DNA of 64,000 nt from Blastocladiella emersonii ATCC 22665 (taxonomy: Eukaryota > Blastocladiomycota > Blastocladiomycetes > Blastocladiales > Blastocladiaceae), in assembly GCA_025594325.1 (NCBI GenBank), contig JANHCV010000009.1, positions 1,054,001 through 1,118,000 of the forward strand. The letters are read 5' to 3'. Position numbers and translations under genes: made by a program. Below the pieces are notes generated by a model that searched no databases, was not told the origin of the DNA, and saw only the letters and a list, made by a program, of their open reading frames with translations. Below, in pieces: positions 10,948 through 22,330 of the stretch. The stretch's first letter is position 1; the number at the start of each line of letters is the position of its first letter.

Positions 10948-13900
10948 CTACTCGTCAAGCTTGACCACGGTGAACTCGATCCCGAGCCTCTTGAACCCAG
11001 CCACCGTATCCTCGAGCTTACTCGGACCCGTGACGCCGACCAGCAGCGCGGTCGCGGGATCAAACAGCCGCGGGAGGTACTCGCGGCAGACGCGCATCGC
11101 GTCCTCAGCGGTCACCTGGTCGATCTGCTGGACGAGCCACTGCGTGTACCGCTCGGCGGAGGTCCCGCCGTTGGCGGCGAGCGCGTGCGCGGTGAACGAC
11201 TCGGCGGCCGCGTCGCGCGGGGACTCCTCGCGGGCGATCACCGAGTAGACGATGGACGCCTTGGCGGCGTCGAGCAGCGCGGGGTCGAGCGCCTTGTGCG
11301 GGTCGGTCTCGGCGAGCACCTCGTTGACAATGTCGCGCGCGCGCTCGTACGCGAGCACGACGTTGGCCGCGCGGTAGATGGACAGCGACACGAGCCCGGA
11401 GTTGGGGTCCACGGACAGGGACGCGCCGTACGCGAGACCTGCGCCGCGGATCGACTTCCAGAAAGGACCCTCAAGCGCCGAGAAGAAACCGTACGCGACC
11501 ATGGTCGCCGCGAGGTCGGGGTGCTCGGGGCCGGTCATCCCGGCCGCGACGACCTGGAGGTACCCGGACTCGTTGGACGGGATGTTGACGAGCTTGGCGT
11601 TGCCGTTGCCCGAGTTCGGGTTGGTCCCGAGCGCGGTACGGAACGCGGCCGCGGGGAGGACCGGGTTGGTCTTGACGACGGGCGACGGCGACGGCGCAAG
11701 GGGCGCCCAGGGCGCGAGGACCGCGGGGACGCCGAGCTTGGCGACGGCGCCCGAGACGTGCAGGCGCAGGTTGGCGGGGACGAACAGGGCGTTGTGGAGA
11801 CGCGCGAGGTCGGACACAACCTTGGCCGCCTCGTCGCCGCCGGCCTCGACCTTGGCGAGGAGCGCGGGGAGGATCGACTGCTGGTTGGGCAGGGCGAGTG
11901 CGGCGTGGTTCGACTTCTCGACGTCGTACACGAGCCCCTTGACGGTCCACGCCGCCACCGCAAACGCGTCGCGGCGCATCTGCGGGATATCGCCGACGAG
12001 GTTGCGGAGGACGGTGGCGATGCGGGCGGGGTCAAAGACGGTGCCGTGGACGACGCGGGTGATCCACTCGACGCCGCGCGCGTACCTCTCGGGAGTCACG
12101 CGGACCGCGAGCGAGATCTGCGACTCGTACGCGCCGCAGGCGAAGGACGCGCCGGACCCGCCGCCGTTGGCGCCGCACGCCGCGCTGAAGCTGACGGTGT
12201 CGGCGTTGAGCCCCGCGACCACGTCCTCGTGCGCAACGACGGCGCCGTCGATGGTCAGCGGCGACGCGAAGAGCAGCTGGAGGTACAGGGACAGGAGGTT
12301 GCGGAGGTCGGCGGGCAGCGCGGCCGTGTCGACGACAAGGCGAACCCCCAGGAACTGCGAGTGCACGTCGTCGAGCTGGACAAAGAAGGGGAGCGCGGGC
12401 CCGTACGACTCGAGCTCGGTCTGCAGCTTGTTGTTGAACTTGACCTTGGCGGTGAGCGGGACCTGGGCCGTGGTGGTAGCGGGGAGCTCGGCGTCGAGCG
12501 GCGGGACCTCGAACCCGGTGATGATCTCGGGCGGGATGGGCGTGTCGTTCTCGGCCATGGCCTTGGCGAGGATCGCGGCGCGGCGCTCGAGGTCGGCGGG
12601 GTCCTCGTTGCGAAGACGCACGCGCTCGGCCTCCTCGGCGGCGAGCTTCTTGGTCAGCTCGGCCGAGGGCGTGGCGAGCAGGGTGACGCGCTTGGCGTTG
12701 ACGAGGTAGCCGTTGAGGACGGCCTGCCAGTCGTCGGCGGTGGCGGCGGCGAGGTCGGCGGCGAGGTGCGACTCGTTGAGGAACCCGGGGAGCGACGCCT
12801 CGGGGTTCTCGCGGTCGCCGTACAGGTAGTGGGTGATGACCATGCCGGCAATGGCCATGGCGGGGTCCGACTCGACGGCGTTCATGGACCGCAGGCGGCG
12901 CAGCTCGAGCACGTTGCGCATGCGAGTCATGTCGATCTTGTGGTCAGCGAGCGCGCGCATGACCTCGGTCTCGACCTTGGCGAGGTCCTCGGTGGCCACC
13001 GAGTTGAAGAAGACCATGACGCCCGTCTTCTTGTACTGGGCCATGTAGTAGTTGACGTCGGTGGCGAGCGGGGTCTCGGCCTCGACAAACTCGCGCTTGA
13101 GCAGCGACACGGACGAGTCGGTGAGGTACATGAGGAGGGCGTCGACCATGGCGACGGCCTTGGCGTCGACGACGGCGGGGCCGCGGAATCCCAGCACGAC
13201 GTTGCCCGTGGACTCGTCCTCGTCGGGGAAGTAGACGGTCTCGGTGGTGGTCTTGGCGACGTCGGGCAGGTCCGAGTGGACCCAGGGGCGGACGAGATCG
13301 GGCAGCGGGCCCTTGGCGACGATCTTGTCCTCGACGGGCACCAGCTCGCGCAGCATGGCGGCGTGGTCCGTGTGGCCCGTGATGATCAGGCACAGGTTGT
13401 CGGGGCGGTAGTACCGGGTGTGGTACGCGCGGATCCGCTCGATGTCGAGCTCTCGCAGCTTGCGCATCAGGCCGCCCGTCTCGGAACCGTAGCCCGAGGG
13501 GGTCGGGTAGAGGAGCTGACCCATCCGGTGCATCGCGAGGTCCGAATCGGTGTTCTCCCGTCCCAGCATCTCGGAAAACACCACACCGCCGTCCTCGCCC
13601 TTGGCCGTGACGTGGTAGACCTCGGTGATGAACCCGGCCTCGGTCAGCGTCGGGTACAGGACGTGGTCGAGGTAGATGGGCATGATCTTGGCGAACCCGT
13701 TGGCGCCGGCCGTGGTGATGGTGTAGGCCGTGTGGTCGGTCGCGGTCCACGCGTTGGTGCCGCGGGCGCGCGCGCGGTTGGCGAGCGTGTCGAGGACACC
13801 TGCGAGGCGGGGTGGGAGGAGTGAGTGAGTGGTCGGTCGACCCAAGTCGCGACTCGCGACACGCGGCACGCGCGTACCCTTGTACGGGTACAGCTCCGAC

Positions 13901-14508
13901 CCGAGGAAAATCCCGTGCTCGAGAACGTGCGGCTGGCCGCGGTCGAGGTCGTCGCCGGCCTCCTCGGTGGCGAGCGTGAAGAACCCGTTGACGAGCGGCG
14001 TGTCGACGTCGACAAACGTCACCTCGAGCCCCGTGCGCTCCGACCGGTACTTGGTCACCGGGATGTCGTAGTCGGTCGCGACCGTCGCGATCTTCTTGAA
14101 GCCTGCCGTCGCCGTCATGGTGTTGATACGTTGCACCCGCGAGCCGGTGTTGGGGGAGGAGGAGCGCAAACCCTCTGGGCGGCGAGGTGACGAAGCCAGC
14201 GGCGACGGCGGGCCAACTCGCGGCTCGCCCGCGCGTTTCAGGCCAGCGTGACTTGCAGCTGACGACGAGACGCGTCCACTCGCGCGCGCCGTGTCGTCGT
14301 CCTCGACATCGTCGTCATCTCGGACGCGGCTCAGCGAGTGCTGCTGCTGAGGAGCTGTGCGGAGCGCGCTCGTGAGCGGGTCGAGGAACGCGGCCGCGCT
14401 GCACCCGGACGCGTTGCGGACGATGGGCAGCGGGTCGGCACGAACGACGGTCACCGCGGCCAGCACGGCGACGAGCGCGACGGCGAGCGTGCGCCGGGGC
14501 TTCTTCAT
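10948..14508 (-). CDS. M16 zinc metallopeptidase, YOL098C/Sdd3-like, with N-terminal signal sequence
   Basis: A large pitrilysin-family peptidase of about 1160 aa. The inverse zinc motif HxxEH is intact (HVLEH, about residues 194-198), followed by GSELYPYKG, GTNAWTATDHTAYT and the downstream acidic ligand region GGVVFSEM. The pattern YPYKGVLDTLANR to YLDHVLYPTL matches the YOL098C/C05D11.1 group rather than insulysin. Two exons, 14508-13878 and 13799-10948, flank a 78-nt intron (GTACGC to CGCAG). That intron is a multiple of three without a stop, so unspliced RNA would encode a 26-residue insertion just after the zinc motif. Residues 1-28 look like a signal peptide and are followed by a ~100-residue low-complexity linker. 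YOL098C homologues are usually cytosolic, so secretion needs testing; ATG 14118 would give a signal-free protein starting MTATAGFKK. Confidence 0.9.
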   Translation of the reverse strand: MKKPRRTLAVALVAVLAAVTVVRADPLPIVRNASGCSAAAFLDPLTSALRTAPQQQHSLSRVRDDDDVEDDDTARASGRVSSSAASHAGLKRAGEPRVGPPSPLASSPRRPEGLRSSSPNTGSRVQRINTMTATAGFKKIATVATDYDIPVTKYRSERTGLEVTFVDVDTPLVNGFFTLATEEAGDDLDRGQPHVLEHGIFLGSELYPYKGTRVPRVASRDLGRPTTHSLLPPRLAGVLDTLANRARARGTNAWTATDHTAYTITTAGANGFAKIMPIYLDHVLYPTLTEAGFITEVYHVTAKGEDGGVVFSEMLGRENTDSDLAMHRMGQLLYPTPSGYGSETGGLMRKLRELDIERIRAYHTRYYRPDNLCLIITGHTDHAAMLRELVPVEDKIVAKGPLPDLVRPWVHSDLPDVAKTTTETVYFPDEDESTGNVVLGFRGPAVVDAKAVAMVDALLMYLTDSSVSLLKREFVEAETPLATDVNYYMAQYKKTGVMVFFNSVATEDLAKVETEVMRALADHKIDMTRMRNVLELRRLRSMNAVESDPAMAIAGMVITHYLYGDRENPEASLPGFLNESHLAADLAAATADDWQAVLNGYLVNAKRVTLLATPSAELTKKLAAEEAERVRLRNEDPADLERRAAILAKAMAENDTPIPPEIITGFEVPPLDAELPATTTAQVPLTAKVKFNNKLQTELESYGPALPFFVQLDDVHSQFLGVRLVVDTAALPADLRNLLSLYLQLLFASPLTIDGAVVAHEDVVAGLNADTVSFSAACGANGGGSGASFACGAYESQISLAVRVTPERYARGVEWITRVVHGTVFDPARIATVLRNLVGDIPQMRRDAFAVAAWTVKGLVYDVEKSNHAALALPNQQSILPALLAKVEAGGDEAAKVVSDLARLHNALFVPANLRLHVSGAVAKLGVPAVLAPWAPLAPSPSPVVKTNPVLPAAAFRTALGTNPNSGNGNAKLVNIPSNESGYLQVVAAGMTGPEHPDLAATMVAYGFFSALEGPFWKSIRGAGLAYGASLSVDPNSGLVSLSIYRAANVVLAYERARDIVNEVLAETDPHKALDPALLDAAKASIVYSVIAREESPRDAAAESFTAHALAANGGTSAERYTQWLVQQIDQVTAEDAMRVCREYLPRLFDPATALLVGVTGPSKLEDTVAGFKRLGIEFTVVKLDE

Positions 14509-14687
14509 GGTCTATCGGTTGTGAGTGATCGGCGGGCAGGAGAGCGAGAGGGTCGCGGTGGTCATGGCCACGGTCCCGACCAGCGCCGCGACCTCTCCCA
14601 TCAAGTCTCCCACACGCGCGCGAGCAGGAGGGCAACGAAGCAACAATTAAAAAGTATTCACAACAACACAACCCATCCCTCCTCCAC

Positions 14688-17670
14688 CTACACGCCGTTC
14701 CGCCGCAGCTTCGGCTTGGGCGCCGCGAACCCGCCGCCGCGTCCGGCCGCGCCGCCGCCGCCGACGCTGATCGCCGACCCGTCCGCGGTCACCTCGCCGA
14801 TACTATCGTTCATGCTGTTGAACTCGTCGAGCCGCGACGCGGCCGGCTCCTTGACCGGCGCCGCGGGCACGCCGCCGCCGCTACTGCTGACCATGCTGAT
14901 ACTCCGGTCGAGCACGCTCAGATCGTCGAGCGGCGACGACTGGAGGTGTGCGTCCGGCGGGGGCGGGGGCGGGGGCGAGAGGAACCCAGCTTGCACACGG
15001 TGGTGTTCTTGCGACCGCTGCTGGCGGATCTCCTGGCTGCGCTGGTGCCGCGGCGACTCGGCGGCGGCCGCCTGCCGCGGGCTCTGAGAGACTCGCTCGC
15101 GCGCCGCGCGGGCCGAGGACGACGAGCTCGAGGCCGCCTTGGATCCGCTCGCGGAAGAGCCGGACCCCGAGCGCGGGACGGGTGGTGGAAGGACGGCGAT
15201 GGCGGGGATGCTGGGCGGGTATAGCGCGGCCGATGACGAGGCCGCGGCCGCGTGGTTCGCGGCCGATCCCGCGACGGGCAGTGGCGGCGGGGACGGGGTG
15301 GTGGTGGCGAACTCGGCGGCCTGGTTGTTGCTGGCGAGGGCGAGGAGCTGCGCGACGCGGGCCGAGACGCCGTGCGCGGGGTTGCGGTTGCGGCGCCGGT
15401 TCCACGCCGCGACGAGCATCGCGTACCGCGTGTCGAGGTCGCCGCGGTGTTCCGCGATCCACGCGTGCCGCAGCGCGTCGTTCATGGTCAGGCTGCACGC
15501 GCGCGTTCAGGGTGAGCCCACGGCGCAACGAGGCAATGCGGCAAAGGTGACGTACCGGTTCTCGACGTTCTTGTTGAGCAGGCCAATGATCAGGTCCTTG
15601 GCCTCGTCCGAGATCGTGTCCCAGTGGTCGCGCAGGGCGGGCGTGTGGCCAAACTCAAATTTACCGGCCTTGATGAGCTGCTTGAGCGCCGCGTCGGCCT
15701 TGTGGTCAAACGGCAGCGACCCGCTGAGGAGCAGGAACATCATGACGCCGACCGACCAGCAGTCGACGCTGCTGCCGTACCCGGCGACGCGCGACTGCGA
15801 CAGCACCTCGGGCGCGAGGTAGTTGAGCGTGCCGCTAACATTCGAATTGGTTTAGCGATGGCGGTGTCGAATGCGGGCATGAAAACCGTACCACAGCGTC
15901 TTCATGCGGGTCACCTGCGTCGTGTTCTTGGCGAGCCCGAAGTCGCCGAGGAAAATCTGCGGCCAGTCCGAGTCGTCGCCGAGCAGCACGTTCTCGGGCT
16001 TGATGTCGCGGTGTGTGATGTTGCGGTCGTGCAGGAACTTGACCGCGTTGAACACCTGGAACATGACGTACCGCGCGTTGGCCTCGGGCATGGCGCCCTT
16101 GCGCGCGAGACGGTCGAACAGCTCGCCGCCCTTGGCGCTACACGGTGCGAGTGGGTGAGCGGCTGGTCCGAGTGGGCGCAACGCGGGAGAGAGAGAGAAG
16201 ACGTACAGCTCAAGGTAGACATACACCTTCTCGCGGGTCATGGCGAAGTCGTGGACGCGGAGCACGTTCGCCTACACACGCGGGACACATGTCGGTCAAC
16301 ACGCGCACCAGCCAAGCCCTCGAGAGAACGAAAACGTACGTGCGCAATCTGGCACATGACCTCGATCTCGCCAATCACATCCTGGTCGTTGTCGGTGGCG
16401 CGGATGCCGGCTTTCCGCTTGTCAATGACCTTGCAGGCGAACTTGGCGCCCGTGTGCTTCTCGGTGACGAGCCAGACGGCGGCGTAGGTGCCCGTGCCGA
16501 GGACGCGCACGAACAGGTAGTTGTCGGTGGCGTCGCGGAACTCGGGGTCGTTGATGGCCTGCGCCTCGCGGTCGTTGTACTGGAACGTGAAGACTGGGTA
16601 ATGGGGAGCGTGAGTGGGTCGTTCGCGGAGCGGGACGAGACAAGTGTACCGTTCCCGATCTTGATCTCAATGACGCAGCCGTGGGTGAGCGGGGTCGGGA
16701 CGCGGGACGTGAGGCGGCGGCCGTCGACAAAGGTGCCGTTGGTGCTGAGGTCCGTGATCATGGCCCGCGTCTCGCCGGGCTCGGCGGCCGGGTTGGCCTG
16801 TGACGGCTCCTCGACGAGGCGGGTGATCTTGAGGTGCAGCTTGGAGCACTCGAAGCTCAGGATCGGAATGTCGCAGCCGACGGCGCGGCCCACCGTGTAC
16901 TCGTCCTTGGTGAGGTCTGTTCGAGACGGGACGCGCGACGCGCGACGCGGGTGGTGGTGGTGAGTCACGGCGGTTCAGGTGCACGTGAGGGGGAGCGAAT
17001 GAGTCGATGGGCGAGAGGCGAGAAGTGACGCACTGAACCGCTCGTTGTCCGAGTGGCGGATAAGAAACGCCCACACCGCGGGCCCGTTCTGCGCGAGGGT
17101 CGCGGGCGCCGCGGGCACGACGGGCGCGACGTGCGTCACGTCGTAGGTGGTGTCGCCGCCGACGCCGATGTCGTCGCGCGGCGACTGGTAGTGCATGGCG
17201 GCGGGCGCGACGGGCGGCGGCAGATGTTGGCGAGGGGCCGGTGCGGGCGGAAACGCGCGGTCGGGCGGCGAGGCGTAGTTGCGTGTGGCGGAGAGCTCGT
17301 CGAGGCGGCGCTGCAACGCGGCCTGCTGCTCGCGAATCTGGCGCCGAGCTTCCTCGACGAGAGCGTCTTCGCGGGCGGCGCGCGCCTGGTCGAGACGCCG
17401 CTGCTGCTCCTCGCTCTGCGACGACGTCAGGTTCTCGTCCGACAGCACAGGGTACGGTTGCGCCGTCAGCTTGACCGGGTTCGGGTACATGGCTGGCGGG
17501 GCGGGGGCGGGTGCGGGTGCGGGTGCGGGGGCCCGGGGGATGGGCGGGCGGGCGGGCGGGTGGCCGGGCAGGCGGTGCGTGGTGTGCGGGCGCGACTCGG
17601 GATGCAGCAAGTCGGGTCGCAGCGTCGGTGGGGACGACGGTGACGGTGCGGAGCAGAGTGCGCCGTCCAT
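14688..17670 (-). CDS. FHA-domain Ser/Thr protein kinase, Chk2/Cds1/Rad53-like
   Basis: A predicted checkpoint-type kinase of about 850 aa in seven exons: 17670-17034, 16916-16650, 16593-16340, 16271-16207, 16137-15892, 15834-15556 and 15492-14688. All six introns were placed by donor, acceptor and frame. An N-terminal Pro-rich and Gln/Glu coiled region precedes an FHA domain (YTVGR, SKLHLKI, DLSTNGTFVDG). The kinase domain follows, with GTGTYAAVW (P-loop), FACKVI (VAIK lysine), ITHRDIKPENVLL (catalytic loop), GDFGLA (DFG) and LCGTLNYLAPE (activation loop/APE). All catalytic residues are present. The C-terminal ~260 residues are disordered, with poly-Ser and poly-Pro runs and possible SQ sites. 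One FHA ahead of the kinase is the Chk2/Cds1 arrangement, acting in the nuclear DNA-damage response. The start could instead be ATG 17490 (MYPNPVKL). Confidence 0.9.
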
Positions 17671-18635
17671 CGCTGGTCGGTCGGCCGCTCCGCTGCACGT
17701 CGGCGGCGACCGGGGCGCGACCCGTCACGTGCCGCGAGCGTGCACGACGCGTCCGTGTCTCGCACCTCCCCTGCCGCTCGTTGCCGCTATCAACGCGTCG
17801 CGAGCGAAACGTGTTTTTGGCCCCCTCGTTCCCGGCTCTGCAAGTTAATGCCCGAATATACCCGCGTTGCCCGCAGGCCCACGCTTCGCGCGGCAGTCCT
17901 ATCTGATTTCACTTCCCAGCTCCAAACGTTTGCAACACGTCCGCGACCGTGGGGACGCGCCGCGTTTGCTTCCATCGCTCTCCCATCGCGGAAGGTTGGC
18001 GAATTGGGCGGGCGCTTCGAGAACACCAAAGGCGCCTTCTCGAGTGCCCGCGGGCGCGAATCCGCACTCCCACGTTTGGGCAGGGCCGGTGCCGATGCTC
18101 GGGGATCTGATGTGCACCGCACCGCAAGGTACACCACGCCGAGCGGCTTGGCGTCGCGTTGCGTCGAGCCGCGGGCGTTCCCCGCCATCGCCGATGCCCC
18201 GGACCGCTTCGCTTGGGTACGCGCAGCGACCACCGCGCCGTCGGTTCAGCGTGTGCGTCGCCCTGGGTCCGACGAAGCGGAGAGGACGCGGCGTGCGGTG
18301 TAGATCGCCTCGGGACGCGCGCGAAATCGGCGGCGTGGGGGAGCAGCGCGGCCCAGGAGACAAGCAACGACGCGTGGTGGCCGCTGATCCCGCCCGCCCG
18401 CGACCCGACCCCACGCCACCTCACTTGTCCCACCCTGCCCGGCCCGTGGCCTTGCCTCGCCCTGGCCCTGGCCCGCGTCCGGCCAGCGTACAAAAGCCGC
18501 GCTCTCTCCACGCTCCCGTCCCCGCTCTCTCCCGCACCCTCGCTCGCACCTCGGTCGACCGCCCTATTGGCCGCTCCCTCACTCACGCATCGCACGCGCA
18601 TTTCAACCCTTCCTCGCTCGATCCACCGACACACC
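17671..18635. other. Bidirectional promoter region between kinase and carbonic anhydrase
   Basis: Long open frames cross this segment on both strands but none has a conserved motif. A TATA-like TACAAAAG at 18489-18496 is about 140 bp upstream of the carbonic anhydrase ATG and is followed by a CT-rich leader, typical of a strong fungal promoter. No RNA gene is seen. Confidence 0.5.
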
Positions 18636-20232
18636 ATGCGCTCCACCCTCTCCGCCATCCTCGCCACCCTGGCCGTGGTCTCGCTCGCCAACCTCGCCGC
18701 CGCTGCCGAGGCCGGCACCAAGTCGTGGACCTACGAGGGCGCCAACGGTGCGTTCCTGCACCTCCGACATCATCACCGAGCCGATCGCTCACATCTCTCC
18801 CCTCCCCTCCTCCAGGCCCGCTGCGGTGGGACTCGCTCAACCCGGCGTACGAAAAGTGCGGCAAGGGCAAGCTGCAGTCGCCAGTGTCGTTCAACGCGAC
18901 GGCCGACCTGCGCACCTCGGGCTTCCCGACCCTGTCGCTGCCGCCCGTCAGCCAGTTCAACCTCACCAACCTCGGCCACACGATCCTCTTTGCGCCGGCC
19001 GACGACCGCACCGCCATGCGCACCCTCGCCATCGGCGCCAACACGTACAACCTCAAGCAGTTCCACAGTACGTTTTCTTATCGTGCTGCTGCCGCCGCCG
19101 TCGCGTCGCGTGGGTGGTGAGCGCGGTGACGCGTCGTCGCGCGCGTGGCAGTGTCTCCCGCCTGCCTTCTCGGCGCGGCCGGCCTGCCTCGATCATGCAT
19201 CACATCACCGCCGCGAGCGCGCGCTCTCGATCACTTTTCGACAGCGACTCAAGCTCAAACTCAAACTCACTTCCACTTTCACGCGCCCCACCTCCACCTT
19301 CACAGTCCACACGCCGTCCGAGCACCACCTCGGCAAGCAGTACTACGACGCCGAGATGCACTTTGTGCACGCGACGCCCGACGGCAAGCTGGCCGTGGTC
19401 GGCGTGTTCGTCGAGGCGTCGGACCGCGTCGACCGCCGCTGGTCGCGCGTCCTCGAGACCATCCCCGACGAGGACGAGACTGCCATGATCCGCGCCTTCC
19501 TCGACACGTCCGAGATCGTGTCGCTGACCCAGCGCGGGTACTACTCGTACACGGGCTCGCTCACGGTACGTCCTGCTTACTATATCTCCTTGTTGTTGTG
19601 GTTCGGGATCGTCGGCTGTTGTCGTGCGGGGTGGAGCGGGCTTGGCGTGTCATGCGGACCCGGATCCGCGGAAGCTCGCTGCGACGAAGCAACGCGTCGC
19701 GCGTGTCCGGCGCGGCCGCTGAGCCACGCCGGCCGTCGGATTCGGTCCCGCACCACGCGCTTCCGCTGCCGCGCCTCACGTCATCTCCCTCTGCCCCTCC
19801 GATCATCACGCGTGCCCCCCACCCGATTTGCCGGATCAACTTTTTTCCTGCCCGTCCTGCACGGGCTTGCCGCTTCACCTCCCGCTACGCGATAAATACC
19901 TTATCACTCACTCACACCTCTCACACCCTCTCGCCCGCACTCAGACCCCGCCGTGCACCGAGGGCGTGTCGTGGTTCGTGGCCGCGACCCCGCTGCGCAT
20001 GTCGGACCGCCAGATCCGCCGCATCAAGTCCGTCATCGGCAACTCGGCCCGCCCGACCATGTACAACGAGGACCTCGAGGCACGCCGCGTCAACGGGACC
20101 TCGTCCGCCGCCGCCAAGAGCCTCAAGGACGGCGACGTCGCGGCCATGTCGGTCGAGACCAGCGGCTCGGGCGCGCTCCGGCCCGCGGCCGGCGTCGTCG
20201 CGCTCGCGGCTGTCGCGGCGATGCTCGCGTAA
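18636..20232 (+). CDS. Alpha-class carbonic anhydrase, secreted and probably GPI-anchored
   Basis: This enzyme catalyses reversible CO2 hydration. Four exons (18636-18747, 18816-19067, 19306-19565, 19945-20232) encode 303 aa. A signal peptide (MRSTLSAILATLAVVSLA) is followed by the alpha-CA pattern: WTYEG, LRWDSLNP, KLQSPVSF, then LKQFHIHTPSEHHLG with the first two zinc histidines. The third is in AEMHFVH, and TPPCTEGVSWFV is the conserved late block. The exon 2/3 junction falls between the first two zinc ligands. The C-terminus is a hydrophobic tail after a small-residue stretch, consistent with a GPI signal. Introns 2 and 3 (238 and 379 nt) are much longer than the local norm. Expected location is the cell surface or periplasm. 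Confidence 0.92.
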
Positions 20233-21148
20233 GCGGGTAGGTGGAGGGGATTAGGTTTTGGGTGACGGTGGATCGCATAGCGTAGATGTATTGCATTAGC
20301 TTAGCAACTGTATGTCTGTCTCTCCGCAAGGAGATCCTGCGGGTCGCGGTGCGCGATGGATTCGACGGGGACCCGCTCGCGGCGATCTACCTTGCACCTG
20401 GACTTGGCCACGCGGCGCACGTATCCGACGGGATCTGGCCCATGGCAAGAAGCGGCCGCATCGTTGACTGCACAATCACGCGCGAGGCATACTCGATGCT
20501 GTGCGACGCGAGCCCTTCCGTGCTACCGTTGCGCCGCTGGAGCTCGTCCGCAACACCACAGTGGGACAGCCCTCGAGCTCGGCCGCGAGTTTGAGTTCCG
20601 TCGTCGTCCGCGGTTGGAGCGCGCCGACCTTGAAGCGGTTCCGTTTGATGAGAGACAACGTGTCAAGTCGATTACGATGAGAAGCGGCGGCAGCGTGGCG
20701 TTGCTGTAGCGCAACGCGTCCCCGATCGTCTCGAGAGCGCGGCGTTCACGGCCTCGCACTCACGGGTCTCGGGTAACAAGAGACTCCGGAAAGAGCAAGA
20801 CGCTCACTTCGTTGCTTTTGGTGGATGTCTGGTCATCGCCGTTGGCAGATGCTGATCCAACTAGTTGTTTCTCACCACCGATCTCCAGACATGGCCAATC
20901 ACCGCAGCGGTGCCAGGCAAGCCCTCTACGCTGTAAGCTGCGATGGGGACGCGAACAACATGTTCGGGCTCTCGGGGCTCGTTCGAGTGCCTGTCGGACA
21001 TGGCGCGCGGCGACGAGTCACTCCTTTCGCAGCTGTCCATGATTGATAGCGCGCAGCCGGATGAAATGATGCTCTCGACGCTCTCGATCTACAGCGGCAA
21101 CGGCGAAAAACGCTACCGGCGCCGAGGCCCAGGCCGAGGCCATCGCCG
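20233..21148. other. Gene-poor region downstream of carbonic anhydrase
   Basis: I see no gene I can support. A short protein-like stretch around 20990-21120 on the plus strand (SLLSQLSMIDSAQPDEMMLS) may be a fragment of a dead gene, but it has no start, partner exon or recognised family. Confidence 0.4.
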
Positions 21149-21180
21149 AGAGACGCGTCGATCAATCATGTGATCGGGGC
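21149..21180 (+). promoter_or_regulatory. MluI-box/E-box composite element (copy A)
   Basis: It has GAGACGCGTCGATC followed by AATCATGTGATCGGGGC. The 31-32-bp block is identical to the one at 22299, although the DNA behind both copies has diverged strongly. Confidence 0.6.
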
Positions 21181-22015
21181 CGCGAATGCGCCACTTTCGA
21201 GTCTCGCGGTCGCGTCGCTTCTTCGCTCCCCCACCCGACCTGTACTCCGCCATGTATTCCTAGTCCATGCATAGACTTGCGGCAATGTTTTATACTTGAT
21301 TGGATGTCCTGGGTACATTCGCTACGACGCTTGGTTCGATTCGCCTGGAGAAAGGCTGACTACACCATTTTCCCTGCGATCCTTATAGGAAATGCCAAAT
21401 CACGAACCCAATCCAGACTTCTTCCGCTGCAGGGCAAACCCTCCTGAGGGCGAATACGATGTGTGGCCGGGACTTGGTGAGGTAACCACATGGTGAGCGC
21501 GTGGTACGTTATCATCTTCTGAAGCAGTGCTTGATTCGCATCACGCTCAGCCGTACTAATCTCGTCTTACGCCAGGTATTCGCAGATGTTGACGACTGCT
21601 ACAACTCCAGACTCCAGCACTTCCCGCATTTTCTGTTCAAGCTTGAGTGTCTCACTCGAGCGCGTCGATCCCAGCGAGACTGCGGCATCCACGGTCTCGT
21701 ACTTTTTAGCATCCACCACTCCCGAGCGAGAGCAGCTCCTCACACTAGCTCATCATCGCACTCGATTTATTCTTCTGCAAGCATCAACCCAGTGCGTGCC
21801 CTCAATTCGAGGCTGGCAGCGTGAGTCGCGACTTGTGGGTGACGTGCGTCATTGCATTCGTTCTCGCTGATCCGCGCGACTTCGTCCCTCACCTGGAATC
21901 GGTTCCTGTAGCTGGGCTCAGCTTATAGGCCCCGCACAGGCACTCGCAGGACGCGAGACGATCACGCTGCGGGCCTTGGCGAGGCTCCGCTTTGTGGGCC
22001 CGCACCTCTCGTTGC
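21149..22015 (+). repeat. Degenerate tandem segment, copy A
   Basis: The segment opens with the composite MluI-box/E-box motif and ends with blocks GGCAGCGTGAGTCGCG, CTCAGC-TATAGGCCCCG, GATCACGCTGC and CCTTGGCGAGGC. The same blocks appear in the same order in copy B. Between them identity is patchy and indels are common. Both copies have a similar short ATG-stop frame about 100 bp after the motif. The unit is probably an old duplicated gene with its promoter that has decayed. Confidence 0.6.
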
Positions 22016-22298
22016 TGCTGCGAAAGTGTCGTCTGAAGTGAGTTGCGTTCATACACTCGATGCCTTGACTCAATTTTCTATCAATGACACCACCGGTGTT
22101 GCCAAAATCCTTGTGGACAGCAACGCGGCGACCGCTCAGGTCACTCAGCTCTGCTTGAATCGAACGGGAGCCTTGTCCGCGTTCGCTGCGACCTGAAGAG
22201 GAGGAATCAGTTGGCAACCTGTACGACCGTCGCAAGCCTGACAGTAGTGCAGGCTGCCTGCGCCGAGACATCGTGTCTTTCGCGACAGGGGCGAGGCG

Positions 22299-22330
22299 AG
22301 AGACGCGTCGATCAATCATGTGATCGGGGC
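22299..22330 (+). promoter_or_regulatory. MluI-box/E-box composite element (copy B)
   Basis: This block is identical to the element at 21149-21180. Retention of the motif while the flanking sequence decays suggests either recent homogenisation or selection on the site. Confidence 0.6.

Noticed and set aside
11185-13824. An 879-codon plus-strand open frame antisense to the M16 peptidase
   Set aside because: Its composition (GRG, EVGGERD repeats) mirrors the opposite strand, and the M16 gene is certain.
17867-19120. A long plus-strand frame overlapping the carbonic anhydrase promoter
   Set aside because: It runs through the promoter, signal-peptide exon and intron in a different frame.
21320-21350. 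GGTTCGATTC, a good tRNA B-box match
   Set aside because: There is no A-box at the right distance upstream and no acceptor-stem pairing.
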